From positions 62,001 through 126,000 of the forward strand of contig JBPOEZ010000002.1 of the NCBI GenBank assembly GCA_051252005.1: a DNA stretch of 64,000 bases, given 5' to 3'. The notes below the pieces were generated by a model. The model had not been told where the DNA came from and made no database searches. It saw only the letters and a program-made list of their open reading frames with translations. The translations under genes and the position numbers were made by a program. The DNA comes from JACOMS01 sp051252005 (lineage in GTDB: Bacteria > Pseudomonadota > Alphaproteobacteria > Caulobacterales > Maricaulaceae). How positions within the stretch are numbered: position 1 is the stretch's first letter; every line of letters begins with the position of its first letter. Positions 36,901-45,859 of the stretch are shown here, piece by piece.

Positions 36901-38385
36901 ATGTCGGAAAATCTTGAAAAGCAGATAATGGACGCTCTCATATATGAGAGTTTGATGGAGCAGATAAGCACTCTGCATTCTCGTCTGGAGCAAGTTGAAA
37001 GCGGCACGCGAACCATACAGGCCGCAGTTCCTGCCGTTACACCTCGGCTAAAGAAATATGACGAAGAGTTAGCCCGCCTAGAGGCACTCATCTTGCATGT
37101 TAATGAACGAGCCGCCAATATGCGCTTTGATCGGCAGCTTAAAATTGGCTTGGACCGCACCAAGAAGCGCCTGACTAAGCCTCGCAAAGTTAAACCCGCC
37201 AAGGCTGTCAAACGCGCACCGACAGAAGTCGAGCTCATCATGAGCCCGAAAGCAGATATCCTTGTCATCTGCCCTATATATCCTGGCGGAGCACGGGCTT
37301 ACGGAGGCAACTTCATTGAAAAGCGGGCTCTTGGCTACAAGAATGCGGGTTACAGCGTCACTGTCGTTGAAGTTAATGCTGGCACTCGCCAACTCCAATC
37401 ACATGATGTCAACGGAATCCCTGTCATTCGACTAAATCCAGCTGGCTTACAGAAACTTCTGCGTCAGTGCGACGTCAAGCAAATTGCCGCTCACCAAGTC
37501 GAAGAGCCCATCTGGCAAGCCCTAAAAAAGCATACGCATCAGTACCCAACGACGGTTTGGGTACATGGATTTGAAGCCAGAAACTGGGAAAATCTCGCCT
37601 TCAACTTTACCGAATCTGAGCTAAAAACATTACGTCCTCGCCTTGAAAATGCCAACATAACCAGAAAACGCGTTATGAACGAAATTTTCTCGGATGATAA
37701 TGTACAGGTGGTTTTTGTTTCTAAATTCATGCGCGCGATTGCTGAGGACTTTGCCGGAACACGGTCAAAAGTGTCCTTCGTAATCCCTAACCTCATTTCC
37801 GAAGAAGACTTCCCATACGTAGCGAAAACACCAGAAGACCGTAAGAAAATACTATGGGTAAGAACCTTTGCCGCGAAAAATTACTCCAACGACATTTCGC
37901 GTAAATTCATTGAAGACCTTAGCCAGAAACCGTTTTTTGAAGACCTTACAATCAGTATCTTTGGCGACGGGAAATTCTTCGAACAAGAGACACAGAGTCT
38001 TCGCCGCTTTAAGAACATCAAAATTGAACAACGATTTCTATCACCAGACGAGCTTCGTTCTGAACATGCGAAACATGGCGTTATGCTCGTACCAAGCCGT
38101 TGGGACAGCCAAGGGCTCACAAACGGTGAAGCCATGTCAAGCGGTCTTGTTACGCTAACAAACAGCGTCGCAGCTATACCAGAATTTGCGGATGAGAGCT
38201 GCGCGATCATGGCCAGAGTTAATGATCACAAAGGCCTAGTTGATGGTTTTGAAAAAATGATCAACGATCCGAACTTATTCATGAAGCTCTCCCAACGCGC
38301 ATCCGAACGCTCACAAGGCCAATGCGGACATGATGCTACCCTGAAGCGTGAAATTTCTCTCCTTAAGTGGCAATTAAACCGCTAG
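36901..38385 (+). CDS. GT-B glycosyltransferase with N-terminal coiled coil
   Basis: The 494-residue protein starts with about 85 residues of predicted coiled coil, a basic linker (TKKRLTKPRKVKPAKAVK), then a GT-B fold (about 118-490). The acceptor-side loop GGARAYGGNFIEKRA and the donor-side segment DSQGLTNGEAMSSG with ESC further on fit the GT4 clan. A coiled-coil leader is common in polysaccharide-processing transferases that oligomerise or sit in a scaffold. It faces the minus-strand polysaccharide genes and ends 2 bp before the next gene's stop. Sugar and acceptor are unknown. Confidence 0.8.
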   Translation: MSENLEKQIMDALIYESLMEQISTLHSRLEQVESGTRTIQAAVPAVTPRLKKYDEELARLEALILHVNERAANMRFDRQLKIGLDRTKKRLTKPRKVKPAKAVKRAPTEVELIMSPKADILVICPIYPGGARAYGGNFIEKRALGYKNAGYSVTVVEVNAGTRQLQSHDVNGIPVIRLNPAGLQKLLRQCDVKQIAAHQVEEPIWQALKKHTHQYPTTVWVHGFEARNWENLAFNFTESELKTLRPRLENANITRKRVMNEIFSDDNVQVVFVSKFMRAIAEDFAGTRSKVSFVIPNLISEEDFPYVAKTPEDRKKILWVRTFAAKNYSNDISRKFIEDLSQKPFFEDLTISIFGDGKFFEQETQSLRRFKNIKIEQRFLSPDELRSEHAKHGVMLVPSRWDSQGLTNGEAMSSGLVTLTNSVAAIPEFADESCAIMARVNDHKGLVDGFEKMINDPNLFMKLSQRASERSQGQCGHDATLKREISLLKWQLNR

Positions 38386-38387
38386 AT

Positions 38388-39722
38388 CTAAAAAGTTTTT
38401 TCAAAGTGCGGTAGAGGCACGTTCGCCGGCAATGCCTTGCCTTCCGATATAGCGCTATACACGCTTAAAAGCTTTTTCGCCTGCATAGGCCAGCTATAAT
38501 CTACCACCCAGTCATGAGCGCTCAAATCGGCTTGGATATCCAGCATCTTCGTGTTCATCAGCTCGATCCCTTCGGCCAAAGACTTCGCATCGAAACCGGG
38601 GGCGATTACCCCCACACCAAAATGCCTAACAAACGCTGATAATTCAACAAGCGGTGTCGTCACTACAGGAAGGGCGGCAGCCAAGGCTTCAAAAAGTTTA
38701 TTGGGTAGAGCGTAATTATATGACCGGCTGGTATTTTGTATGGGAATAATAGCAAAGCTTGCTGTTCGAATAAAGTCTATCAGATCTTTCGAAGCGACAG
38801 CATCAAGAACAAAAAGACGATTGGAAACCCCGCTCGCTTTAGCCGCTGCCAGCACTTTTTGGCGGCAGCCTTCTTGAGCAGGCCCAACCATGGCCAAACA
38901 GAGCGTCGGCCGCTCCCCTAGCAGGGCGACCGCTTCGATCAAGCCGCGCCCCTCTTGTATCGACCCAATATAAACACCTAATGCTTGTTCAGGCGCCACC
39001 CCTGTTATCTCTCGAATATGGTGTAAAGCCGGGGGGTTCCCTTCATGATCTCCATTGATACCAAACGTCGGCGCATTTAGAATTACGTAGGGACGGTCTA
39101 TACTGTATTGGCTCCGCAGCTCTTCCGCGATGGAATCAGAAACTGTGAGGACGGCATCCGTTTGAGCAATAGACTTTGTTTCAGCCATCATTCTTATCAT
39201 GTGAAAAATCGGCGTTTGAACCTCATTCCGGCTGCGTTCCAGCTCGTGGCTATCGTAAATCAATTTAGCGCCCAGCCCCTTTGCGAGATCAGCACCTGAT
39301 GGCAATGTCGTCAAATCATGGGCATGAATGATATGAGGCTTGAAAGCCATTACCTTTTTTTCAAAGGCTCCCCGCGCTGCTTTGTGAAAACAAAGCGCGC
39401 CTACTAACCTTTTTACGCGTTGTAGAAGGCTGTGCTTTGCCCCATCTGTACCCGTTTGGCTTTCATCATGCGTAACCTGAGCTAAGGCATCAATGCACTG
39501 TGGCTGTTTACGAGGTTGAATAAAAGGGAATGCCGCGCGAATATCGAACCCGCACTGGATGAATGGCACGCCCTCTTGACTAAAGTCACAGTAATTTTCG
39601 GCGAGGTTAAGACAAAAGACTTTAACCTCATAGCCTGCGTCCAAAAGGGTTTTTGCTTCTCTTATGACCCTGTTATCATTGACACCACAATGATCGAGTA
39701 GCATGGCAACGCGTGTGGCCAC
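38388..39722 (-). CDS. Family 4 glycosyltransferase
   Basis: A 444-residue GT-B protein. The N-terminal half shows DHCGVNDNRVIREAKTLLDAGYEV and HAHDLTTLPSGADLAK; the C-terminal half shows YIGSIQEGRG and the donor motif NYALPNKLFEALAAALPVV. It begins at GTG 39722, 2 bp after the preceding gene's stop, with AAAGG upstream, so the two are one transcript. It fits a surface-polysaccharide cluster with the WbpI/WbpD-like genes upstream. Confidence 0.87.
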   Translation of the reverse strand: MATRVAMLLDHCGVNDNRVIREAKTLLDAGYEVKVFCLNLAENYCDFSQEGVPFIQCGFDIRAAFPFIQPRKQPQCIDALAQVTHDESQTGTDGAKHSLLQRVKRLVGALCFHKAARGAFEKKVMAFKPHIIHAHDLTTLPSGADLAKGLGAKLIYDSHELERSRNEVQTPIFHMIRMMAETKSIAQTDAVLTVSDSIAEELRSQYSIDRPYVILNAPTFGINGDHEGNPPALHHIREITGVAPEQALGVYIGSIQEGRGLIEAVALLGERPTLCLAMVGPAQEGCRQKVLAAAKASGVSNRLFVLDAVASKDLIDFIRTASFAIIPIQNTSRSYNYALPNKLFEALAAALPVVTTPLVELSAFVRHFGVGVIAPGFDAKSLAEGIELMNTKMLDIQADLSAHDWVVDYSWPMQAKKLLSVYSAISEGKALPANVPLPHFEKTF

Positions 39723-39724
39723 AG

Positions 39725-41428
39725 CTAGCCTTTCTTTGGCTCAACAATTATATCATAGAGCTTCTTGGTCTGACCAAGCCGTGAATAAAGCGCCCGCGTT
39801 TTACGCTTACGGCGTTTAGGTTTGTAGGACTTCAGGAACTTACCAATATCGGCGGGATTGTTTTTCACCCAATAAGTTCCGGCAAGGTCCTTGGTCAAAT
39901 TATGAAGTTCGCCAGTTTTTACTTCGCCGTCAGTGACAATAATGATGTCAATATCGCAGGCGATGTAATCAAAAATTTTGGTTGTCTGTTCGAACGCTGC
40001 GCCGCTGGTAAATATGATACCAGCCTGCATGTTATGGCAATACCCGATAACCTCTTCATAGGTCATCAGTCCATAACGCTCTAACGCAGGGTACTGATCA
40101 AGATGACTATCGGTGGCGGCAGTTCGGCCAATATGAATAAGATTATGCGTCTTCTTTTTAAGCTCCGCTAAAAACAGATCCGGCTTTCGGTCCGCATAAA
40201 ATGAGCCCGTATAAACAAAATTAATACGGTCATCCTGGGTTCGAAGCGGGATGGGCTTGACTGTGTCAGAAACGCTTTCATCGTAACCATTCGCGACAAC
40301 AAGCCCTTGCTTTTCATCGCCTATGCCGATGGAATCAAGGCAATATTTATTCACTGATAATATATGATCCGCCGATGCTAAATATTGTGATTCAAGCTCT
40401 ACTGCTAGCGCCTTATGCTTATCGCTGTAAACAAAACGAGGATTGTGAGCAAACGGGTCGCGGAAGTCTAATATTACTTTAGCGCCAAATTTCTCTTTGA
40501 AATACTCGCCTAGGTCAAAGTAACAGAACGGGTTTCCTGAAATCACTATACAATCATAGTGCGCTTTTGGATGGTTTTCGAAGTATGCCTTGACGTGATC
40601 AGCCCAATAGGCGCTGAAATAATTCATCCTAGCATCTTGATAGCGAGCCACAAGTTTTTGAGTATCAAGACTATTCACATCAATATTATCGCGATCACGA
40701 ACGACAATATATTTATCATCATTTTCGAAAGATTCTAACGCGGTCAGCGTTGAGACATTGATTTTCTTGCCCTCTTTTTTTGCGATTTTGGGCAGCATAT
40801 TATGCCAGTAATTCAGTCGATGAACCGCCACGGTTTCTGCGGGCGGCATAAAATACGAGACAAGGAGAACATTTAGTTCCTTAGCTTTTTTAGGCTTTGA
40901 AAGCGGCTCAATAAAGCTTCTGCGTGCGGAGGCCTTCAGGGCTTTCTTGAAGCGCGATACATCCGGCTTCTTTATCAGATCACAAGCATAAACAAACTTA
41001 GATTTCCAGGCGGCACGGTGCGCGTCTTCAAAACAAAAGACATAGCGCGCGCCGGAAATGAAATGTTGTTGCTTCCAGTTAAAGGACTGCTCTGCTCCAG
41101 CCCAAATGGCATATGGCAATGATGACTTTAAAATCACCTTTCTCATCAATTCGAAATAATGAACATTATGGTGATAAATGACGAGACCATCATCTATGCA
41201 ACGCCGAAGCATCATATAAAGATAACCCTCTAAGGCAGCCTTTAAAATAGGCGCAAAGCGCTTCGTTTCTTTTGAGTGCACCAAGCCATTTTTATAGGTC
41301 GTCACAGTTACATTGTAATGCGTACCTGCATCGCCTAGCTCTACATGCAGCACATCATAGCCGTTCACGAGAAGATTCGGATTCAGAGAAACATCTGAGT
41401 CTGTGACAACAACAAAACTTTGGGTCAT
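39725..41428 (-). CDS. Large glycosyltransferase-like protein
   Basis: The 567-residue protein has an unusual N-terminal part of about 180 residues of unknown fold and a C-terminal GT-B-like part (LLVSYFMPPAETVAVHRLNYW at about 190, then FVYTGSFYADRKPDLFLAEL and FEQTTKIFDYIACD). The latter pattern is seen in GT4-like enzymes of cell-wall glycan clusters. The N-terminal segment may be a second, degenerate GT half, with LVIYHHNVHYFELMR. It lies in the polysaccharide operon. The ending is very basic (PKRRKRKTRAL). Confidence 0.75.
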   Translation of the reverse strand: MTQSFVVVTDSDVSLNPNLLVNGYDVLHVELGDAGTHYNVTVTTYKNGLVHSKETKRFAPILKAALEGYLYMMLRRCIDDGLVIYHHNVHYFELMRKVILKSSLPYAIWAGAEQSFNWKQQHFISGARYVFCFEDAHRAAWKSKFVYACDLIKKPDVSRFKKALKASARRSFIEPLSKPKKAKELNVLLVSYFMPPAETVAVHRLNYWHNMLPKIAKKEGKKINVSTLTALESFENDDKYIVVRDRDNIDVNSLDTQKLVARYQDARMNYFSAYWADHVKAYFENHPKAHYDCIVISGNPFCYFDLGEYFKEKFGAKVILDFRDPFAHNPRFVYSDKHKALAVELESQYLASADHILSVNKYCLDSIGIGDEKQGLVVANGYDESVSDTVKPIPLRTQDDRINFVYTGSFYADRKPDLFLAELKKKTHNLIHIGRTAATDSHLDQYPALERYGLMTYEEVIGYCHNMQAGIIFTSGAAFEQTTKIFDYIACDIDIIIVTDGEVKTGELHNLTKDLAGTYWVKNNPADIGKFLKSYKPKRRKRKTRALYSRLGQTKKLYDIIVEPKKG

Positions 41429-41528
41429 TATTTTCTCAAATTCGGCTATGAAGCAATACGGTTAGGCCCGCGGCTATAGGGTAAAAAAATTTCAGAGCCA
41501 ACAAGCCGTTTACTTTAACGTTATACCC

Positions 41529-42347
41529 TTATTCTAAGGCAGTGTGCTTATCTTTCAAGCTTTGATACTGACTTTGAAAGTCTTGGAGATCATGCAAATT
41601 GTTCATGGCTGTCAATGACCTTTGAATCCCGAAATCAAAGATCTTAAGTAAAGCTTCGCGGGCTCTGGCGCCATTTTCATAGTGCCAAACAACGGCCGGG
41701 CGATCACTATGAATAGAAATCGGAACATACTCACAAGCTTGAAAAAATGAAACATGTGCCCGAAAGTCTTCTACGCTGCCCACTTCTGTCGCAATGAGAG
41801 GCTTATATTTTTCAATGAGCCGTACGCCTGTCCGTAAAACGTCGCCCTCTGATCCTTGAACATCGACCTTTATAAGTTTTAGGTTTTTTTCTTCAAAAAA
41901 CTTAAGATAGGAATCTAATGTTGCTGTTTTACAACGAAAGCCTCCACGTTCAGCTTCCTCGCTGATTGTAAAAGATGATGCGTCTCCAGTACGTCGTTTC
42001 GTCAAACAAACGTCGCCTTCGCGATTAGAGATCGCGCGGTTTACCGGAATAATTTGATTATCTATATTATTAAGCCGTATTCCAGCCTTAATCGCATCAA
42101 ACGCTTTTGGGTTAGGTTCAATAGCCAATGAATTAACGTTCAGAGTTTTTGCAAAGAACAATGAATGGTTGCCGATGTGAGCGCCGACATCAACCACCCA
42201 ATCGCCAGCTTGAACGTATGGCGCAAGGCTTTCCAAAAAAGAAAGTTCGTGAAAGCTATGTGTTTTAGCTAACGTATCAGAAACCGAGCAGCCCTCAAGA
42301 AGAGCTACTTTGATTGTTTCGTCTTTATATTTTAGGTCAGTGTGCAT
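41529..42347 (-). CDS. FkbM-family methyltransferase
   Basis: The 272-residue protein has the FkbM core: VVDVGAHIGNHSLFFAKTL (SAM motif I), LAIEPNPKAFDAIKAGIRLN and LIKVDVQGSEGDVLRTG, where the conserved VDVQGSE marks the family. FkbM-type enzymes O-methylate sugars or polyketides. In a polysaccharide cluster the likely target is a glycan hydroxyl. The gene lies 66 bp after the WbpI-like gene on the same strand. Confidence 0.88.
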   Translation of the reverse strand: MHTDLKYKDETIKVALLEGCSVSDTLAKTHSFHELSFLESLAPYVQAGDWVVDVGAHIGNHSLFFAKTLNVNSLAIEPNPKAFDAIKAGIRLNNIDNQIIPVNRAISNREGDVCLTKRRTGDASSFTISEEAERGGFRCKTATLDSYLKFFEEKNLKLIKVDVQGSEGDVLRTGVRLIEKYKPLIATEVGSVEDFRAHVSFFQACEYVPISIHSDRPAVVWHYENGARAREALLKIFDFGIQRSLTAMNNLHDLQDFQSQYQSLKDKHTALE

Positions 42348-42413
42348 AAGGCGTTATCGATCTCGTTATCATTATTCTGCCCCAAGAGCAGGCTACTTAA
42401 ACCCTCCATTTTA

Positions 42414-43454
42414 TCAACCCAAATCCTCTAGCATATGAGCCAGTATTTTTTCGCCGCTATGCCCGTCGCCATATTCCGTGATCGGCTTACGCGCTTTAAA
42501 GTCTGCTTCCGTCCATAATTTATTCCAGCCATGATCAATGAGTTCTACCCATTCAGTTTCGTCGCGCAAAGTAACGCAAGGCGTTCCGTGAAAATAAGCC
42601 TCTTTTTGAAGCCCGCCAGAATCGGTGAACACAATTTTTGAGGCTGCGAGTAGCGCTTGCATTTCCATATAGCCAACAGGATCTATCGTTCTAATTCGGC
42701 CAACATCCATTTTGTACTTTGCTAGTGCGTTGCGCGTCCGGGGGTGCAAAGGCAGAATAACATCATACTCATCACACTGCGCGTTGAGATAATTTATGAT
42801 AGCTTGAAGACGTGGCTCGGAGTCTGTATTTTCAGCTCTGTGAAGGGTACACGCCGCTAGGTTCTTTGCTTCCAGAGAAACACCTTTGACCTCTTTGATG
42901 CCCTCCGCGCGCGCGATGGCATCTAGCGTCGCGTCATACATAATATCACCGACATGGTAGACACCACTCGTGATATTTTCTTTGGTCAGATTTTCGATAC
43001 TCATATAGGTCGAGCAGTAAAGTTGATCGCTGATATGATCAGTAAGGATCCGGTTCACCTCTTCAGGCATAGCTTTGTTAAATGACCGCAAGCCCGCTTC
43101 TACGTGGATCACAGGAATATGAAGCTTAGCGGCGGCCAATGCCCCTGCTAGCGTTGAATTGGTATCGCCGTAGATAAGGCAAGCATCAGGTTTTTCTTCG
43201 ACCAAAATTCTCTCAATACTCGCGAGCATTTCGCCCGTCATTTCGCCGTGTCCGCCGCCGTTAATGCTGAGATGATGTTCCGGCGGATTAATCGAAAGTT
43301 CTTCAAAAAAGATGTCTGACATCGACGTGTCGTAGTGTTGCCCTGTATGGACGAGGACTTCTTTAAAATCTGCGCTCTTATCGAAGAGCTTGCGCAAAAC
43401 CGAAGCTTTGACAAACTGTGGCCGCGCGCCAACGATCGTTACAATTTTTTTCAT
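42414..43454 (-). CDS. wbpI: UDP-N-acetylglucosamine-type 2-epimerase, WbpI-like
   Basis: ATG 43454 begins KKIVTIVGARPQFVKAS, the family start. The body shows FFEELSINPPEHHLSINGG, YGDTNSTLAGALAAAKLH, HVEAGLRSFNKAMPEEVNRILTD and the active-site segment TDSGGLQKEA. The pattern is closer to WbpI (UDP-GlcNAc(3NAc)A to UDP-ManNAc(3NAc)A epimerase) than to WecB, and the adjacent WbpD-like acetyltransferase supports this. A plain WecB function is the alternative. It starts 17 bp after the wbpD-like stop. Confidence 0.8.
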   Translation of the reverse strand: MKKIVTIVGARPQFVKASVLRKLFDKSADFKEVLVHTGQHYDTSMSDIFFEELSINPPEHHLSINGGGHGEMTGEMLASIERILVEEKPDACLIYGDTNSTLAGALAAAKLHIPVIHVEAGLRSFNKAMPEEVNRILTDHISDQLYCSTYMSIENLTKENITSGVYHVGDIMYDATLDAIARAEGIKEVKGVSLEAKNLAACTLHRAENTDSEPRLQAIINYLNAQCDEYDVILPLHPRTRNALAKYKMDVGRIRTIDPVGYMEMQALLAASKIVFTDSGGLQKEAYFHGTPCVTLRDETEWVELIDHGWNKLWTEADFKARKPITEYGDGHSGEKILAHMLEDLG

Positions 43455-43471
43455 GAGATTAGCCAATCAGT

Positions 43472-44044
43472 CTAAATTTTTACGAGATTTCCATCTTGGA
43501 TCGCGTATTTATCGCCTGTGCGTGGACACACAAGGTCATCGCGCAACATCTCGCCGCTATGGGCGACCCAGCCAATTTGCTTCGCCGGCACACCGGCCAT
43601 AACAGCATGTGGTTTTACGTTTTTTGTGACCACGGCGCCCGCAGCAATAAAGCAGTATTCACCCAGCTCATGACCGCAAACAATCGTTGCGTTCGCGCCA
43701 ATGGTCGTCCCCTTACGAACGAGAGTTTCAGCATATTCGCTTTGCCGATTCACTTCAGAGCGCGGGGTTGTCACATTGGTAAAGACCATAGATGGGCCGC
43801 AAAAAACGCCGTCTTCCAAGATCACGCCTTTATACAAGGCCACATTGTTTTGAATTTTACAGCCATTGCCAATTTTCACATCTGGACCGGCCATAACATT
43901 TTGCCCTAAGGAGCAATTTTCGCCAATTTCAGTGCCGGGTAAAACGTGGCAAAAATGCCAAATTTTTGTCCCTTCTCCAATTTTAACATTGTCATCAACG
44001 TATGATGATTCATGAACAAAAAAATTAGATTTAGTCTTTTCCAT
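43472..44044 (-). CDS. wbpD: Left-handed beta-helix N-acetyltransferase, WbpD/WlbB-like
   Basis: The 190-residue protein is built of hexapeptide repeats and has the WbpD signature: KIWHFCHVLPGTEIGENCS, GNGCKIQNNVALYKGV and FCGPSMVFTNVTTPRSEVNR. WbpD acetylates the 3-amino group of UDP-2-acetamido-3-amino-glucuronate. GGGAG lies ahead of ATG. Together with the WbpI-like gene it points to a di-N-acetylated mannuronic-acid unit in a surface glycan. WbpA, WbpB and WbpE homologues are not in this window. Confidence 0.87.
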   Translation of the reverse strand: MEKTKSNFFVHESSYVDDNVKIGEGTKIWHFCHVLPGTEIGENCSLGQNVMAGPDVKIGNGCKIQNNVALYKGVILEDGVFCGPSMVFTNVTTPRSEVNRQSEYAETLVRKGTTIGANATIVCGHELGEYCFIAAGAVVTKNVKPHAVMAGVPAKQIGWVAHSGEMLRDDLVCPRTGDKYAIQDGNLVKI

Positions 44045-44131
44045 TGCGCGCTCCCACGGGAATTATTTGGCCGTTATATCACTTTGATTGACTAAAATTG
44101 CAACCGACTATTTCATCTTTATCCATGCGGC

Positions 44132-45850
44132 TTATACATCATCGTTAGAAAGCTCATCACCGCATTGCCAATCGCTTTTCTCAAGGCGACTCAGAAGCTT
44201 TAGCACTCTTTCCCGTTCAGCATGCACCAACAATACAAGCAAATCGTCAGGCTGCGCCCACGCAAGAGCTAAACGCACAGCCTCATACTCAGAGGCCGCT
44301 TCCATGACTTTGTCTCGCGAAACACCTAACACATTCAATTTTTCCAGAATTATAGCTGGTACTTCGCCGCGCTCTCGCCCTCTAAGGACACCGGGTAGGT
44401 CTTTTACAATGTAAAGGTCGGGGGCGGCTTCATGCACGGCCGCCGTTATCTCTCTTATGTCTGCGTCGCTTCGGTCGCCGCCTTGGCCCAGTAAAAACAG
44501 GCAGCGCTTCGCAGGAACCGCTTTTACCGTATCAGCAAGCGCCCTCACCCCTTCAGGGTTATGCGCGAAATCTATGAGTACTTTTGCACCGCCGAGGCTC
44601 ATAAAATTCCCGCGTCCGGGGTTGGTCTCTGGCGTCGATTCGAAAGATGAAAGCCCGTCTCGCATGGCGTCAACGCCTAGTCCCAAGGCGGAAGCCAGAG
44701 CTATCGCGCCGAGTCCGTTATCAATATTGTAGCGCGCGGCCCCGCCCATAGAGCTAGGGAAATCCATCACCGATAAAACGGGCTCGACTTCATTGCCCCG
44801 CATCAAAGTCATAACCTCGCCATCAAGATAAGCCGCATGGTCACCGTCGTGCTTGCAAGCGGCAAGAAAAGCCGCATCCATAGACCGGCCAAACCATGTA
44901 ATTTTTCCCTTAAACGCTTTAGCTCGGCTCACGAGCTCAGGGTCATCGCGGTTAAGGATAAGCCGCCCTTCTGGGCTTGCGGCTTTCGCCACCATAAATT
45001 TTGCATCGGCAAGCGCCGAAACATCCGTGATCCCGTATTCACCAAGATGGTCAGCGGAAATATTGGTGATCAAACACGCGTCAATGTTTGTGATGGGAAG
45101 CCCTCTGCGCATCAATCCTCCGCGCGCTGTTTCAAGAATAGCCAATTCTGCGCGTGGGTCACGCAACGCCATACGCGCGCCGCCGGGGCCTGAATAATCT
45201 CCTGTGTCCAAAATTATGTCGCCTACGCGCACAAAGTCACTGGATGAGGATGCCGCCACTTTTCCCGCCGCCGACGCAATCGCCGAAGCTAGCCTCACCG
45301 TGGTAGACTTCCCATTTGTTCCAGTGACTAATGCGGTCGGAATATCATGGACGCCGTCCCAGTCGATTTCACTAACGTCTGGTAGGTCTTTGCGTGACCA
45401 CAATTGTCGGCCCGCACCAAGTCCGAGAGAGACCTCGTCATCGTCCCAGAGGAAGCCAATGCCGCGCGTTGCTGCTTGCGTTTCTATAGCGCAAAGATTT
45501 GCGTCCGCTTCTTCATCGATTTCGGCTCGAATCCGCACAACCGCCTGCGCAAAAGCTTCAACCGAAAATGGTTCAAGTGCCATGTCCCAAGCGATTTCAA
45601 TAACTGAGGTCGCGGCATAAAGCGCGTCTATCGGCGCCGACACAACAATCGTCATCCCGCCCGGATAATTACGAAACCCTATAGCTTCCTTTCTCCAGCC
45701 GATTGATGCTAAAAGCTTCTGCAACACCGTCTCTACCGCAAGCCGCAGCCTTTTGCGCTCTACCCCGTCAACCGAAATCTCCGCAGCCGCGCCCGGGCCA
45801 TCCAAAAATAGATTTGGCCCCGTCAGCCGCCGAACATCTGTCAACTCCAC
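44132..45850 (-). CDS. Mur-ligase-family protein, cyanophycin-synthetase partner (no ATP-grasp)
   Basis: The 572-residue protein has an N-terminal part of about 165 residues of unclear fold, then a Mur-ligase half: the P-loop TGTNGKSTT (176-184), ETARGGLMRRGLP shared almost word for word with CphA, ITNISADHLG, and a C-terminal ligase domain (DFAHNPEGVRALADTV, DRSDADIREI). It lacks the ATP-grasp domain of CphA. It starts at GTG 45850, 9 bp after cphA, so it is in the same operon. It may add or remove one amino acid, act on a primer or support CphA. The function is not known to me. Confidence 0.75.
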   Translation of the reverse strand: MELTDVRRLTGPNLFLDGPGAAAEISVDGVERKRLRLAVETVLQKLLASIGWRKEAIGFRNYPGGMTIVVSAPIDALYAATSVIEIAWDMALEPFSVEAFAQAVVRIRAEIDEEADANLCAIETQAATRGIGFLWDDDEVSLGLGAGRQLWSRKDLPDVSEIDWDGVHDIPTALVTGTNGKSTTVRLASAIASAAGKVAASSSSDFVRVGDIILDTGDYSGPGGARMALRDPRAELAILETARGGLMRRGLPITNIDACLITNISADHLGEYGITDVSALADAKFMVAKAASPEGRLILNRDDPELVSRAKAFKGKITWFGRSMDAAFLAACKHDGDHAAYLDGEVMTLMRGNEVEPVLSVMDFPSSMGGAARYNIDNGLGAIALASALGLGVDAMRDGLSSFESTPETNPGRGNFMSLGGAKVLIDFAHNPEGVRALADTVKAVPAKRCLFLLGQGGDRSDADIREITAAVHEAAPDLYIVKDLPGVLRGRERGEVPAIILEKLNVLGVSRDKVMEAASEYEAVRLALAWAQPDDLLVLLVHAERERVLKLLSRLEKSDWQCGDELSNDDV

Positions 45851-45859
45851 GGCGAGAGC

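Noticed and set aside
44837..45620. Overlapping plus-strand ORFs of 114-138 codons
   Set aside because: They are antisense to the Mur-ligase-type gene and show no recognisable motif; typical shadows of an Ala/Gly-rich coding frame.
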